This document shows positions 52,405-62,383 of a stretch of DNA of 64,000 nt, piece by piece. The stretch is from positions 1-64,000 of the forward strand of contig CAMNTQ010000006.1 in NCBI GenBank assembly GCA_946558695.1, given 5' to 3'. Every line of letters begins with the position of its first letter. Within the stretch, counting starts at the first letter, position 1. A program made the translations under genes and the position numbers. The notes under the pieces were generated by a model. That model saw nothing but the letters and a program-made list of their open reading frames with translations. It did not search any database and was not told where the DNA came from. This DNA comes from an uncultured Lachnospiraceae bacterium. Lineage in GTDB: Bacteria > Bacillota > Clostridia > Lachnospirales > Lachnospiraceae.

Positions 52405-53979
52405 ATGAAAATTAAAAGTATTTTAAATAAATTGGACGAACAATCTGTAAAGTATGAATTTTTTGGGGATTATGATCAGATTATTAATAGTTATTCGTGT
52501 ATAAAAAGGTGTTTGCCGGATTCGGTACTGACTATTTCACATCCCTCGGAAGCAGTATGCGCGGGAAATAAAGAAGTTCTGTTTGTGGCAGAAGAAAAAA
52601 TAGAATATAGGAACGCATCGTGCTTAGTCGTGGACAATAAAGAAGAGGTATATTGTAAAATAGTCTGTCTGCTTTCCGGAGATAATTTTGACGCAGGAAT
52701 AGAATCATCAATAGAGATAAAAAAAAGATTCCCAAATGCAGAACTGGAATTAGGTCAAAATGTATGGATAGCTAAAAGCGGCGTCACATTATCAGGAAAA
52801 ATCAAGATAGGTAAAAATGTTATTATAAAATCAGGCGCTGTTATAGGTGAAGACGGTTACGAGTTTTTAAGGGATCATAATGGTATACAGCGCCGTATTC
52901 CGTCACAGGGCGGGATTATTATTGGAGATAATGTAGAGATTGGCGTAAATACCTGTATTGACAGAGGCGTATATGGAGATACGGTTATCGGAGATAATGT
53001 CAAGATATCCAATTTGTGCCAGATTGCGCATGATGTCTTAATTAAGAATGACACTATGATAGCGACAAAGGCTTCAGTATCGGCTTTTGCCGAAGTCGGA
53101 GAACGATGTATGATAAGCGCCGGAGTCACAATCAGAGATAATATTAAGATAGATAACGGTGTTTTTATTGGAATGGGTTCGGTTGTTACAGAATCGGTAT
53201 TTGGCATGGAATCCGTATTTGGGAATCCGGCTGTTGAATATAAACGGAAGCAGAAGCTTTTTGAGGTAAGCCATATTAACAAAACATACGGGAAGGATTC
53301 GGATAAAACTCTGGATAATATTTCGTTTGAAGTAGCAGCCGGGGAATTTGTATCTATTGTCGGGCCGTCTGGCTGCGGTAAATCAACGTTGCTGAAAATC
53401 ATGGCGGGATTGTTGGAGGCGGATGCAGGGGAATTGATTTCCAGGAAAAAGAACGGAATTAATATCGGTATGATATTTCAGGAAGATACTTTGCTGCCGT
53501 GGTTTACCGTAGAAAAAAATATTGGGATAGGATTGACAATTCAAAAAGAGAACAAGCAGAAAAGAAAAGAGAAGATCAAGTGGGCGGCTAAAGTAGTAGG
53601 CTTGAGCGGATATGAAAAATATTATCCGCACCAGCTCTCCGGAGGAATGAAAAAGAGAGTTGCAATTGCAAGAAGTCTGGTGCTGAATTCGGAACTTTTA
53701 TTGATGGATGAGCCATTTAGTGCGTTAGATGCTGTGACAAGAGTTAAAATTCAGGAAGATTTGCTGAAACTTCAGAAAGAAAACGGATTCTCTGTATGTA
53801 TGGTTACACATGATATAGACGAAGCGATTGCATTATCGGACAGGGTAATTATTGTGTGCGGGAAACCGGCGGAGATTAAAACAATTCTGCCTGTAAATAT
53901 TGCGGACCGTACCAATCGCGGCAGTACGGAATTTTTGAATATGAAGCAGACTATCATAACGATAATAGAGAAGGGGTAA
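52405..53979 (+). CDS. LpxD-like acyltransferase fused to SsuB/NrtD-type ABC ATPase
   Basis: This 524-residue protein joins two functions. Residues 1-285 look like LpxD: a small N-terminal domain, then hexapeptide helix with IGEDGYEFL, IPSQGGIIIGDNVEIG, CIDRGVYGDTVIGD and QIAHDV, where His209 matches the catalytic His of LpxD. Residues 290-524 are an ABC ATPase of the nitrate/sulfonate class with GPSGCGKS (Gly320 on), Q-loop FQEDTLLPW, signature LSGGMKKR and LLMDEPFSALDA. The reading frame is continuous over the joint. Its permease and binding protein follow two and three genes later. The ribosome site is weak. Confidence 0.88.
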   Translation: MKIKSILNKLDEQSVKYEFFGDYDQIINSYSCIKRCLPDSVLTISHPSEAVCAGNKEVLFVAEEKIEYRNASCLVVDNKEEVYCKIVCLLSGDNFDAGIESSIEIKKRFPNAELELGQNVWIAKSGVTLSGKIKIGKNVIIKSGAVIGEDGYEFLRDHNGIQRRIPSQGGIIIGDNVEIGVNTCIDRGVYGDTVIGDNVKISNLCQIAHDVLIKNDTMIATKASVSAFAEVGERCMISAGVTIRDNIKIDNGVFIGMGSVVTESVFGMESVFGNPAVEYKRKQKLFEVSHINKTYGKDSDKTLDNISFEVAAGEFVSIVGPSGCGKSTLLKIMAGLLEADAGELISRKKNGINIGMIFQEDTLLPWFTVEKNIGIGLTIQKENKQKRKEKIKWAAKVVGLSGYEKYYPHQLSGGMKKRVAIARSLVLNSELLLMDEPFSALDAVTRVKIQEDLLKLQKENGFSVCMVTHDIDEAIALSDRVIIVCGKPAEIKTILPVNIADRTNRGSTEFLNMKQTIITIIEKG

Positions 53980-53989
53980 GCGTTAAAAT

Positions 53990-55513
53990 ATGATACGTAG
54001 CAGATTGACAGATTTATTAAGGGAAACAGCCAGAATAAGAGGGGAAGACCAATTTGTTACAGAGATTGCTTCCAAAAGTGTGTTAAGCTATGCGATGTTT
54101 TATGAGATGGTACAAAAACAGTCGCGTTTTATGAAACAATGCGGATTGGAAGCGCAGGATAAAGTGGGCTTAATATATAAAAACAGTATTGAGTTTATGG
54201 TTGGTTTTTTCGCGGTTTTAGAAAACCGGGCTATTGTGGTTCCGATTAATCCGAAGCTAAAAAACAGAGAGTTAAAATATATTATAAAAGATGCTGATCT
54301 AAGGTATATTTTAACAGATAACAGCGAGGGCAGAATAACAGAATCAGCGGATATCATCAGCAATAATAAATCAGGAAAAGATGCATATTTTATTGAAATC
54401 AACAATCATACAGCAGAGGATGTCAGATTTGATAATCTTGTGGACGGGACAGCTATTATTTTATATACCTCTGGTTCAACCGGAAGAGCAAAAGGGGTTA
54501 TGCTGACTCATGTAAATTTATTAAATGAGATGATAAATATTAAAGAAGCGCATGAACTTACAGTCCATGATAAAGTACTATGTGTATTGCCGTGGTTTCA
54601 TATCAATGGTTTGGTCATTACAATGCTGACACCTTTGCTTGCCGGTCATGAAATCGTTATTGCTGAAAAATTCAGCCGGCATAATTTTTGGAGATGGGTA
54701 GACGAGTATCAGATTACATGGTTTAGCGGAGTGCCGACAATTTATTCTTATTTATTGTCTGACATAGATTATGTACAGCATAAATCACTTAGGTTTGCGC
54801 GTTCTGCGTCTTCATCATTGCCGGTTGAGGTATTGAAAAAGTTTGAAGAGCGTTATCAGGTGCCGGTTATTGAATCATATGGCATGACGGAGGGCGGAAG
54901 CCAACTGACAACCAACCCTGTTCCGCCGGGAATCAGAAAACCCGGAGCGGTTGGACTACCGTATGGATTGCGGATGCGTATCGTAAACGATATGGGTGAA
55001 ATATGCCGGGAGCATGAAGCCGGAGAAATCCAATTTTGCGGTGCAAGTATATCGGAAGGATATTATAAGAAAACAGAAGAAACAGAGCAAACGTTTGCAG
55101 GCGGATGGCTGAAAACTGGAGATGTCGGTTATCTGGACGAGGATGGATATCTTTATTTGGTTGGACGAAAAAAGGAATTGATCAATCGGGGGGGAGAAAA
55201 AATCTCGCCGAGAGAGATAGAAGAGATTCTTTATCAGTATAGCGGAATTAAAATGGCGGCAGCTATCGGGGTTCCAGATGAGATGTACGGAGAAAAGGTA
55301 ATTGCGTTTTGCGTCCCGGATCCAAGTACGAGTCTCTGTGAGGATGAAATAATCGATTTTTGCAGAAAATATCTTGCTGATTACAAAGTTCCGCAAAAAA
55401 TTATATTTTATGAAAAATTGCCAGTCGGAGGAAATGGAAAAATTCAAAGATTAAAACTGGCAGACGAATTTAAAGAAAGACGAGGAAGTAATAATGAAAA
55501 AGAAAATATTTAG
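53990..55513 (+). CDS. Acyl-CoA synthetase/AMP-binding ligase
   Basis: This 507-residue ANL-superfamily ligase has the ATP motif ILYTSGSTGRAKGVM, YGMTEGG, the hinge KTGDVGYLDEDGY and the C-terminal Lys in PVGGNGKIQRLK. Its overall look is that of acyl-CoA or acyl-ACP synthetases. It should activate a carboxylic acid, perhaps the one imported by the flanking transporter, for the LpxD-like acyltransferase (inference). It starts 10 bases after the fusion gene and overlaps the lipoprotein gene by 20 bases. Confidence 0.88.
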   Translation: MIRSRLTDLLRETARIRGEDQFVTEIASKSVLSYAMFYEMVQKQSRFMKQCGLEAQDKVGLIYKNSIEFMVGFFAVLENRAIVVPINPKLKNRELKYIIKDADLRYILTDNSEGRITESADIISNNKSGKDAYFIEINNHTAEDVRFDNLVDGTAIILYTSGSTGRAKGVMLTHVNLLNEMINIKEAHELTVHDKVLCVLPWFHINGLVITMLTPLLAGHEIVIAEKFSRHNFWRWVDEYQITWFSGVPTIYSYLLSDIDYVQHKSLRFARSASSSLPVEVLKKFEERYQVPVIESYGMTEGGSQLTTNPVPPGIRKPGAVGLPYGLRMRIVNDMGEICREHEAGEIQFCGASISEGYYKKTEETEQTFAGGWLKTGDVGYLDEDGYLYLVGRKKELINRGGEKISPREIEEILYQYSGIKMAAAIGVPDEMYGEKVIAFCVPDPSTSLCEDEIIDFCRKYLADYKVPQKIIFYEKLPVGGNGKIQRLKLADEFKERRGSNNEKENI

Positions 55514-56486
55514 GGTATTATGGATCATGCTGCTAACTTTATCTTTGTTATTAGCAGGAGGGTGCGCGGATAAAAGCAAAGAGGCTGTAAAAAGTAATAA
55601 AATCCGGATAGGGAGCAACAGAGCAATTGGCACGGTAACGCCTTATCTTGCACAGGCGCTCGGGTATTTTGATAATAAAGACTATGAGATAGAGATTCTT
55701 GAGTTTTCAGATGGCGCTGCGTTAATGGAAGCGATGGCATCCGGACAATTAGATATGGGTATTGTAGGGGTGTCCCCTGTCGCGACATGGAGTGATAAGG
55801 GATTAGACGTGAGGATCGTTGCATCCGCCAATGGAGGCGGCCATGTGATATTAACTACAAAAGAGCGCGGATTTTCCAGCGTATCAGACTTGAAGGGAAA
55901 GAAAGTAGCGGGGCCGAGTCCGGGAACAGTTACAGATACATTATTAAGAAACTATATACTTCCAAAGTATTCATTAAGCGGTGATGATATGACGTTTGTA
56001 ACAGGAATGAGCGGAACGGATATGGTCACATCTTTAGTAAATACAGAAGATATAGATGCAATCGTGACATGGGAGCCATTTGTCTCTATGGCAGAGTTGA
56101 CATATGACAACATACAGATTCTGTTTGATGCCTCGAAAGAATGGGCGGCGGATACAGGTAAGGAAGAGTTATATCCGGTAAACGCGGTGGCGGCAACAGG
56201 AGAATTTTGCGATGAAAATGAAGACGAGCTTAAGGATATCCTTAACACTATAAAAAAGACTGTGGACTACGTTGAGAACAATCCCGAAGAAGCATATGGA
56301 AAAATAGCAGAATTATTAGAACTGAAAACAGATGTAGTGGAGCGGGCGCTGCAGCGTTCGCAATTGACATATGAGGTTGATATAGATGCAACTATGGAGA
56401 CATTAAATTGGGCTTATGAATCAGGATACTTATCTCAATTGCCAAAGGAAGAGGATTTATTTGATTTAAGATATATAACAAAGTGA
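55494..56486 (+). CDS. SsuA/NMT1-like substrate-binding lipoprotein
   Basis: This 330-residue protein has a lipoprotein signal peptide ending in the lipobox LAGGC (Cys near residue 24). The mature part is a type II periplasmic-binding fold of the nitrate/sulfonate/taurine group (IRIGSNRAIGTVTPYLAQALGYF, EAMASGQLDMGIVGVSP, DLKGKKVAGPSPGT, DAIVTWEPF). It should capture a small organic ligand outside the cell for the permease encoded next. Ligand unknown: sulfonates, aromatic acids and thiamine precursors are known for the family. Confidence 0.9.
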   Translation: MKKKIFRVLWIMLLTLSLLLAGGCADKSKEAVKSNKIRIGSNRAIGTVTPYLAQALGYFDNKDYEIEILEFSDGAALMEAMASGQLDMGIVGVSPVATWSDKGLDVRIVASANGGGHVILTTKERGFSSVSDLKGKKVAGPSPGTVTDTLLRNYILPKYSLSGDDMTFVTGMSGTDMVTSLVNTEDIDAIVTWEPFVSMAELTYDNIQILFDASKEWAADTGKEELYPVNAVAATGEFCDENEDELKDILNTIKKTVDYVENNPEEAYGKIAELLELKTDVVERALQRSQLTYEVDIDATMETLNWAYESGYLSQLPKEEDLFDLRYITK

Positions 56487-56501
56487 CAAGGGGTTTTAGC
56501 T

Positions 56502-57290
56502 GTGAAAAAATATAAATCATATATTTTGGGCGGCAGTATGATACTGCTTCTATTGTTAGTATGGCAGGTGGCATCTGATACTGGTATTTTTGGAAAATAT
56601 GATATAGACAGAGGGAAATTAATGCTGCCAAGCCCTGTATTTGTATTTGTGAGGCTGATAGAGTTAATTACAAATGGTTATTTGTTAAAACATATATGGA
56701 TTAGTTTCAAACGGGTTATAACAGGTTTTCTGATAGCGGTATTGTTAGGCTTTCCTCTTGGGGTGTTTATGGGCAGAAGAGAGAGTGCAAAAATGTTCAT
56801 TCAGCCATTATTTAAGATATTGGCGCCGATACCCGGAGTAGCCTGGGTGCCATTATCTATCTTATGGTTTGGCCTGGGTGATCATGCTGCTGTTTTTATT
56901 ATTGCGGTCAGCGCGATAACTCCGATTGTCACGAATGTAATCCAAGGTATTGAATCTATAGATACGAATCTGGAAAATATGATGAATATGCTGAAGGCTT
57001 CCAGATGGCAATTAATGAGATTCTTAATCATTCCCAGCGCGGTTCCTTATGTTATTACTGGATTTAAGTTAGGTCTGGGATATGCATGGCGGGTGGTCAT
57101 CGCAGCGGAAATGGTAGGCGTGCCGGATGGGATGGGCTATGTACTTAACCTAGGACGCAGCACAGCGCAGACAGAAATCACATTTATCACTATCATCGTA
57201 TTGGCAGTTCTGTTAGCGCTAATGGAAAAATGCTTATTTGCGTATTTGGAGAAGATTACCGGCGCATGGAAGACGGAAACAAAAAGCTGA
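56502..57290 (+). CDS. SsuC-like ABC transporter permease
   Basis: This 262-residue membrane protein has about six transmembrane segments and the EAA-type coupling loop NMMNMLKASRWQLMRFLIIPSAVPYVITG, cited here in part: LKASRWQLMRFLIIP. It begins with GTG and the site AAGGGG stands 10 bases upstream. It should pair with the ATPase domain of the LpxD-like fusion, since no separate ATPase gene is in the group. Confidence 0.9.
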   Translation: MKKYKSYILGGSMILLLLLVWQVASDTGIFGKYDIDRGKLMLPSPVFVFVRLIELITNGYLLKHIWISFKRVITGFLIAVLLGFPLGVFMGRRESAKMFIQPLFKILAPIPGVAWVPLSILWFGLGDHAAVFIIAVSAITPIVTNVIQGIESIDTNLENMMNMLKASRWQLMRFLIIPSAVPYVITGFKLGLGYAWRVVIAAEMVGVPDGMGYVLNLGRSTAQTEITFITIIVLAVLLALMEKCLFAYLEKITGAWKTETKS

Positions 57291-57381
57291 GATTTTTTAA
57301 TGCGGTAGGCTTGCTTTATGAAAACAGGGAGATGAGGAAGACAGGTTAACAATAAACGAACTGTACAAGGGTGGTAAAGTT

Positions 57382-58725
57382 ATGAATAAAACAGATATTT
57401 CTGTAATTATGCCGATATATAATGGAGAAAAATATTTAGAAGAAACGTTGGATAGCCTGTTAAAACAGACATATAAGGATTTTGAGATTATATGTATTGA
57501 TGATGCGTCTACAGATACGACACGGGATATATTGCAAAGATATCGGAGGACGGATGACCGGATACGAATATTGAAAAATGCAGAGCATGCAGGAGCTGCA
57601 TTTTTGAGGAATAGAGGAATACGGGCAGCGGCGGGGAAGTATATTACTTTTTTGGACGGGGATGATATTTTTGAGGAGGATATGTTTTATGCAGCCCGCA
57701 ATGCGATGATCGAGCATAGTTTGGATCTTGTGATGTATGAGATTAAAACTGTCTCAAGTGAACATATATATGAGAAGCAAAGCGTGCCGCGCAATGACAG
57801 ATTTATAGAAAAATACTGTATGTCTCCATTTTCTGTCTGCGAGTGTGAACCGATAGAATTTTTAAATTGGAGCGATTCACCATGGAGTAAGTTGTATAGA
57901 AAGGATTTTATTATTAATAATCGGCTGGAATTTCAGTCATTGCCGTCATCAAACGACGTGTATTTTGTAAACATGGCGCTGTTTTTGGCAGAAAAGGTTC
58001 TTATGTTGAATGACAGGCGTGTAATGGTGTATGCCAGAGAACATAATGTCAGTACAAGAATTTCGAGCAACAGGGATCCGATGTGCGCATATAAAGCGAT
58101 GGAAAAAATAGGAACAGAATTAGTAGGAAGGGAAATTTTCCCAAGAGCTTTTCAACATTATTATCATAAACTTTTTTTTGCGTTAATTTTTGCCGTTCGA
58201 AAGACTAAGGATGAAGAAAAAGCCATGGGATTTTATAATTTTCTGCAGCAGGAAGGAGTAGACCGGCTGACAAGGCTAACTCCCGATTATAGAAAGAAAA
58301 TCGATCAGTATATATATCAATTATCGGAAAAATATAAGAAGGAAGATTATTTCTCGGGCTGGTATTGGTATGAAAATGTATTTGCCTATTACCTGAATAA
58401 GAATTGCCAAAAGGTTATCGCTTTGTTTCAGTTATACGAGAATCGTGGTATGCAGGCGGCGCTCTGGGGAGCCGGAATAAACGGCGGAGTATTTTTACGA
58501 TTTTTGCAGAGCCATGGTTTAAAAGTGTCAGAAGTAGTTGACAAGGATGAAAAAAAATGGGGAAAAAGGATCAGCGGATATGAGATTAAAAAGCCAAAAG
58601 AAGTTTTAGGGAAAGTGAAAGCCGTACTGGTATGTACTCTCGAATTATACAGAGAAGTGGTAAAGGAATTGGAGAATCAGGAAATAGAAGTGATTAATCT
58701 TGAGGATATTATAGAAAGAGTTTAA
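57382..58725 (+). CDS. GT2 glycosyltransferase with C-terminal Rossmann module
   Basis: This 447-residue protein has a GT2 domain (ISVIMPIYNGEKYLEETL, CIDDASTDTT, TFLDGDDIFEED), a helical middle and a C-terminal module from about residue 360 (AALWGAGINGGVFLRFL, ending INLEDIIERV). It begins the second half of the locus after a 91-base gap that shows no terminator. It should add a sugar at the membrane. Confidence 0.87.
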   Translation: MNKTDISVIMPIYNGEKYLEETLDSLLKQTYKDFEIICIDDASTDTTRDILQRYRRTDDRIRILKNAEHAGAAFLRNRGIRAAAGKYITFLDGDDIFEEDMFYAARNAMIEHSLDLVMYEIKTVSSEHIYEKQSVPRNDRFIEKYCMSPFSVCECEPIEFLNWSDSPWSKLYRKDFIINNRLEFQSLPSSNDVYFVNMALFLAEKVLMLNDRRVMVYAREHNVSTRISSNRDPMCAYKAMEKIGTELVGREIFPRAFQHYYHKLFFALIFAVRKTKDEEKAMGFYNFLQQEGVDRLTRLTPDYRKKIDQYIYQLSEKYKKEDYFSGWYWYENVFAYYLNKNCQKVIALFQLYENRGMQAALWGAGINGGVFLRFLQSHGLKVSEVVDKDEKKWGKRISGYEIKKPKEVLGKVKAVLVCTLELYREVVKELENQEIEVINLEDIIERV

Positions 58726-58781
58726 TAGTTTGAGATGTTTATTAAAGCAAACGGTGTTCTAATTAAAGTGAGGAAGAGAAT

Positions 58782-60233
58782 ATGCAGGATGCAATACTAT
58801 TGGGAATAGGAAAGATAGGAATAGAAGCAATCCCCTTTTTGGAGAGAGATTATCGAATCCTGTTTTTGGCGGATAACGATAAGATGAGATGGGGGACGGT
58901 GTTTCAAAACTATACGATAGAGTGTCCGGATAAAATAAAAGACTGTACTTGCAAGGTAATTATTACCTCAACGAGATATGGGGCAGAAATGGCGGAACAG
59001 CTTGAAAATATGGGAATAGCGAGAGACAGGATCTATTTCTGTCATAAATGTATAACAGGAAATGTATTGAATTTTGAAGTATGTCCGTCAAAAGAACCAT
59101 TGATCCAATATGATTTATTTCATGCGGAGGAATGCACGACAGATCGCAGGAAAGTACTGATATTTTGCAACGGGTATTCTGTATATACAAAACAATTGAT
59201 TGAAAATATTTCTAAAAGATATGATGATATAGAATTCAGCCTGATAACCCGGACAAAAGAAAATAAAGAAAAAATAGCTTCAAAGTATTTGAAACACATA
59301 TATTGCTTTAAAACTACGGTTGATTTAAGAAGTATTTTAGAGCAATTGCCGGTATACGATGCTATGCAGTTATTATGGATTGAACGAAACTGGGCATCTG
59401 TTTATAAATTAATAAGAAATCGAACAAAAAAACTTAACCTTAATGTGGGAGGCAGTGATTTTTATCGCGCTGACAAAAAAGAAAGGGATTTTAAAAGAAA
59501 ATTAATTGCGTGCGCGGACAAGATATCGGCCGAGATTCGGGGAACAGTACAGGAATTTAAAGAATATTACAAAGAAGAAACGGAAGGAAAAATGGAACTG
59601 CTCCCATTCGGGGTGGAGGTATTAGATTATATTGAATCCTGCAAAGACCGAGATAAGAATGAACTGAAAAGAAAATATAATATTCCGTTGGGCAAAATTG
59701 TGATCACATGCGCTCACAATGCATTCAGGGAGAATCGGCATTTGGAGTTGATAGATACTTTGAGTGAACTTTCCGATAAGGTAAAACAAGAGATAGTATG
59801 TGTATTTCCCATGACGTATCCCGATAATATGGCAGACTATATCAGAGAAGTTGAAGGACGGCTTGAAGAAAGCGGACTTGATTATGTTATTATGACGGAA
59901 TTTATGGATCTTCAGGCAATGGCGGAGTATGCGCTGATTTCGGACATTATGATCCGCGTACAGACAACCGACCAATTAAGTTCTATGATGCTGGAGGCTA
60001 TGTATGCCGGAAGTCTCGTGATAGCCGGAAGCTGGCTTCCCTATCAGCCGCTACATGAAATGGGGATGTATTTCCTTGATGTTAATACGATTTTGGAAGT
60101 TACAGCAGTCTTGAAGGATGTGGTCGCCAATATAGAAGACTATAAAGGAAAATGCAAAAAGAACAGTGAAATTGTGTGGAATCATTCTTCATGGGACGTG
60201 TTAGCGTCAAGGTGGCATGCGCTGTGGGAGTGA
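58782..60233 (+). CDS. GT-B (GT4-like) glycosyltransferase with N-terminal Rossmann module
   Basis: This 483-residue protein starts with the locus module (AILLGIGKIGIEAIPFL, residues 1-95). Residues 125-483 resemble a GT-B glycosyltransferase: KVLIFCNGYSVYTKQLIENI, LLPFGVEV, VITCAHNAFRENRHLELID and the C-terminal donor-site segment SSMMLEAMYAGSLVIAGSW. No membrane segment. Here the module is at the N-terminus, unlike in the GT2 proteins. GGAAGAGA precedes the ATG. Confidence 0.8.
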   Translation: MQDAILLGIGKIGIEAIPFLERDYRILFLADNDKMRWGTVFQNYTIECPDKIKDCTCKVIITSTRYGAEMAEQLENMGIARDRIYFCHKCITGNVLNFEVCPSKEPLIQYDLFHAEECTTDRRKVLIFCNGYSVYTKQLIENISKRYDDIEFSLITRTKENKEKIASKYLKHIYCFKTTVDLRSILEQLPVYDAMQLLWIERNWASVYKLIRNRTKKLNLNVGGSDFYRADKKERDFKRKLIACADKISAEIRGTVQEFKEYYKEETEGKMELLPFGVEVLDYIESCKDRDKNELKRKYNIPLGKIVITCAHNAFRENRHLELIDTLSELSDKVKQEIVCVFPMTYPDNMADYIREVEGRLEESGLDYVIMTEFMDLQAMAEYALISDIMIRVQTTDQLSSMMLEAMYAGSLVIAGSWLPYQPLHEMGMYFLDVNTILEVTAVLKDVVANIEDYKGKCKKNSEIVWNHSSWDVLASRWHALWE

Positions 60234-60262
60234 GATTAAAGAATAGTTTTGGAGAGTGTGAA

Positions 60263-61309
60263 ATGCAGGAAACAAATTATTGGGATGAATTTGAATACAG
60301 CAAATTAAAACTGCTTTTGAATAAGGAGAAAGTGAGTTCTATATTAGACGTGCGAAACGGTGTAAAGAAAATGGACGAGCGTTTCCCGATCAGTGTGGAA
60401 CTTCATTTGACAGACAACTGCAATTTAAACTGTGAGTGGTGTACCGATAAAGAATTGAGACAAAACAGAGCCGTGCTTAATTTGAAGGTGATAAAAAAGT
60501 TATTCCGGGAGTTCTGGCATCATGGAACAGGCGTCACGCTAGAAGGAGGCGGCGAGCCGGCTTTGCATCCTGATTTTATGGAAGTGGTAGATGCAGGGAT
60601 GAATGCCGGCATCGATATGGGGCTTATTACAAACGGCACAGTAGATATATCGGGCTGTATTGATAAATTAAAGTGGGTAAGAGTGTCTTTGGATTCCAGC
60701 ACCTGTGAGGAGTACAAAAAAGAAAAAGGCGTAGATTGTTTTGAACGTGTTTTGACCAATCTGGAAAAAATGTGCAAAGCGAGAAAAGTGGAAGAGACAT
60801 TTATTGGAGTAGGATATGTTCTGACCACCAGAAATCAAAGCAGCCTGATGGAACTGGTAAAAAGGCTTGAAAATATCGGAGTCGATTATATCTATTTAAG
60901 ACCAGTAGAAGAAGCAGGGGATATCACGCCTTCTCTGGAAAGTCTTCTTGATTTGAGAAAAAAGCTGGCGGAATTGACGGCGGATACAAGGATCAAGTAT
61001 ATGCTGGCGATTTCAGACAGGGTAGTTGATAAAAATGCGGGGCTTCCCTGTATTGCACATTCCCTGACTTCCGTTATCCATGCCAATGGGGAAGTGGCGC
61101 TGTGCGAAAAGCGCAGGACGGACGGGATTATTCTGGGGAATGTATATGAGAATTCCTTTGAGGATATATGGATTTCGCCTTTTAGGGAGCGGATCAGTCA
61201 AAAGCTTCTGCGCCCCGAGTGTCAGAGCGGCTGCAGCGCATGCAGGGTTACGGGTTTTAATATGATATTTGAGCAGTTGGAGAAAGTGCATTCAAAACAT
61301 TTTATTTGA
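60263..61309 (+). CDS. Radical SAM/SPASM protein
   Basis: This 348-residue protein has the radical SAM motif CNLNCEWC (C-X3-C-X2-C) near residue 50, EGGGEPALHPDF, and a C-terminal SPASM region with CIAHSLTS, VALCEKRR, LGNVYENSFEDIW, CQSGCSAC. It is conventional in domain order, unlike the other two radical SAM proteins of the locus. The ATG at 60263 is used because GGAG lies about 8 bases upstream and the frame before it overlaps the previous gene. Substrate unknown; sugar or small peptide modification is possible. Confidence 0.85.
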   Translation: MQETNYWDEFEYSKLKLLLNKEKVSSILDVRNGVKKMDERFPISVELHLTDNCNLNCEWCTDKELRQNRAVLNLKVIKKLFREFWHHGTGVTLEGGGEPALHPDFMEVVDAGMNAGIDMGLITNGTVDISGCIDKLKWVRVSLDSSTCEEYKKEKGVDCFERVLTNLEKMCKARKVEETFIGVGYVLTTRNQSSLMELVKRLENIGVDYIYLRPVEEAGDITPSLESLLDLRKKLAELTADTRIKYMLAISDRVVDKNAGLPCIAHSLTSVIHANGEVALCEKRRTDGIILGNVYENSFEDIWISPFRERISQKLLRPECQSGCSACRVTGFNMIFEQLEKVHSKHFI

Positions 61310-61324
61310 TAGGAGGATAAAAAG

Positions 61325-62359
61325 ATGGTACTGCCTTTTGAGAAAGAATACAGAGAAAGATATTATCAATTATTGGATCAGGTTTTTGAGTCGAATTTCT
61401 GGTCTGACGGAAAAATGACCAGGACTTTTGAAGAGAAATTTGAAGAATTCACAGGTCTGTATTCCTGTGCGGTAACAAGCGGGGGCGCGGGGTTGTTATC
61501 CATACTGGAATATGCGGGGGTTAAAGGAAAAGAAGTGATCGTACCTGCCAATACCTTTTGGGCGACCGCGCAGGCGGCAAAAAAGGCGGGAGCTAAAGTC
61601 GTATATGCGGACTGTAACAGGGAAGACCTCTGTATGAATTATGAAGATATGGTAAGCAAGGTGACGCCGGACACAAAGGCAGTTATCGTGGTACATATCG
61701 GCGGGCATATTGCGTTTGATATAGAAAAGATCGCTTCGTTTTGCGAAGAACATAAGATTGCCTTGATTGAAGACTGCGCGCATGCTCACGGCGCACAGTG
61801 GAACGGCAAAACAGCGGGCAGTTACGGGCTGGCGGGAAGCTATAGCTTTTACGCGACTAAAACCATGCCGTTAGGAGAAGGAGGCATGATCGTCAGCAGA
61901 GATAAGGATTTGATTGCATGGATGAAAAAATTCCGCAATTACGGGAAAGAAGTCATCAATGGTAAGATAGTTACGTATCCGATGAAGGAAGGCTTTAATT
62001 ACAGAATCAATGAATTTACAGCAGCATTAGGAGTTGTACAATTGGAACATATGCCGGTTATCCTGAAGTGGAAAAGGATGCTGGCGCGCAAATTTGACCA
62101 AATATTCGATAAGACGGTAATTTTTCCGGAAGGGATGCAGTCAGGATACTATAAGTATATTGTGTTTGACCAAAACTTAAGCGAGGAGACAGGGAAAGTC
62201 TTTAATTACACAGATTTTGGAAATGAGATAGAGGGAATAAAGCTTGAGTTGCCGAACAGCTACTGGGCAGCCGAACATCATAAATGCGCGCCGATTTATT
62301 ACGGATGGGATAAGGCACAGATGTCTGTGGAAGAGATGAAAGCATATCTAATCAGTTAG
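61325..62359 (+). CDS. DegT/DnrJ/EryC1-family aminotransferase, second copy
   Basis: This 344-residue PLP enzyme has VPANTFWATAQAAKKAG, EDCAHAHGAQW and the PLP-lysine site SFYATKTMPLGEGG near residue 180. It differs clearly from the copy at 50626, so it should act on another keto-sugar or as a dehydratase-like variant; the active-site Lys is kept, which favours transamination. AGGAGG lies 8 bases before the ATG. Confidence 0.88.
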   Translation: MVLPFEKEYRERYYQLLDQVFESNFWSDGKMTRTFEEKFEEFTGLYSCAVTSGGAGLLSILEYAGVKGKEVIVPANTFWATAQAAKKAGAKVVYADCNREDLCMNYEDMVSKVTPDTKAVIVVHIGGHIAFDIEKIASFCEEHKIALIEDCAHAHGAQWNGKTAGSYGLAGSYSFYATKTMPLGEGGMIVSRDKDLIAWMKKFRNYGKEVINGKIVTYPMKEGFNYRINEFTAALGVVQLEHMPVILKWKRMLARKFDQIFDKTVIFPEGMQSGYYKYIVFDQNLSEETGKVFNYTDFGNEIEGIKLELPNSYWAAEHHKCAPIYYGWDKAQMSVEEMKAYLIS

Positions 62360-62383
62360 CCTGATATAGGATGGAGGCAGAGC

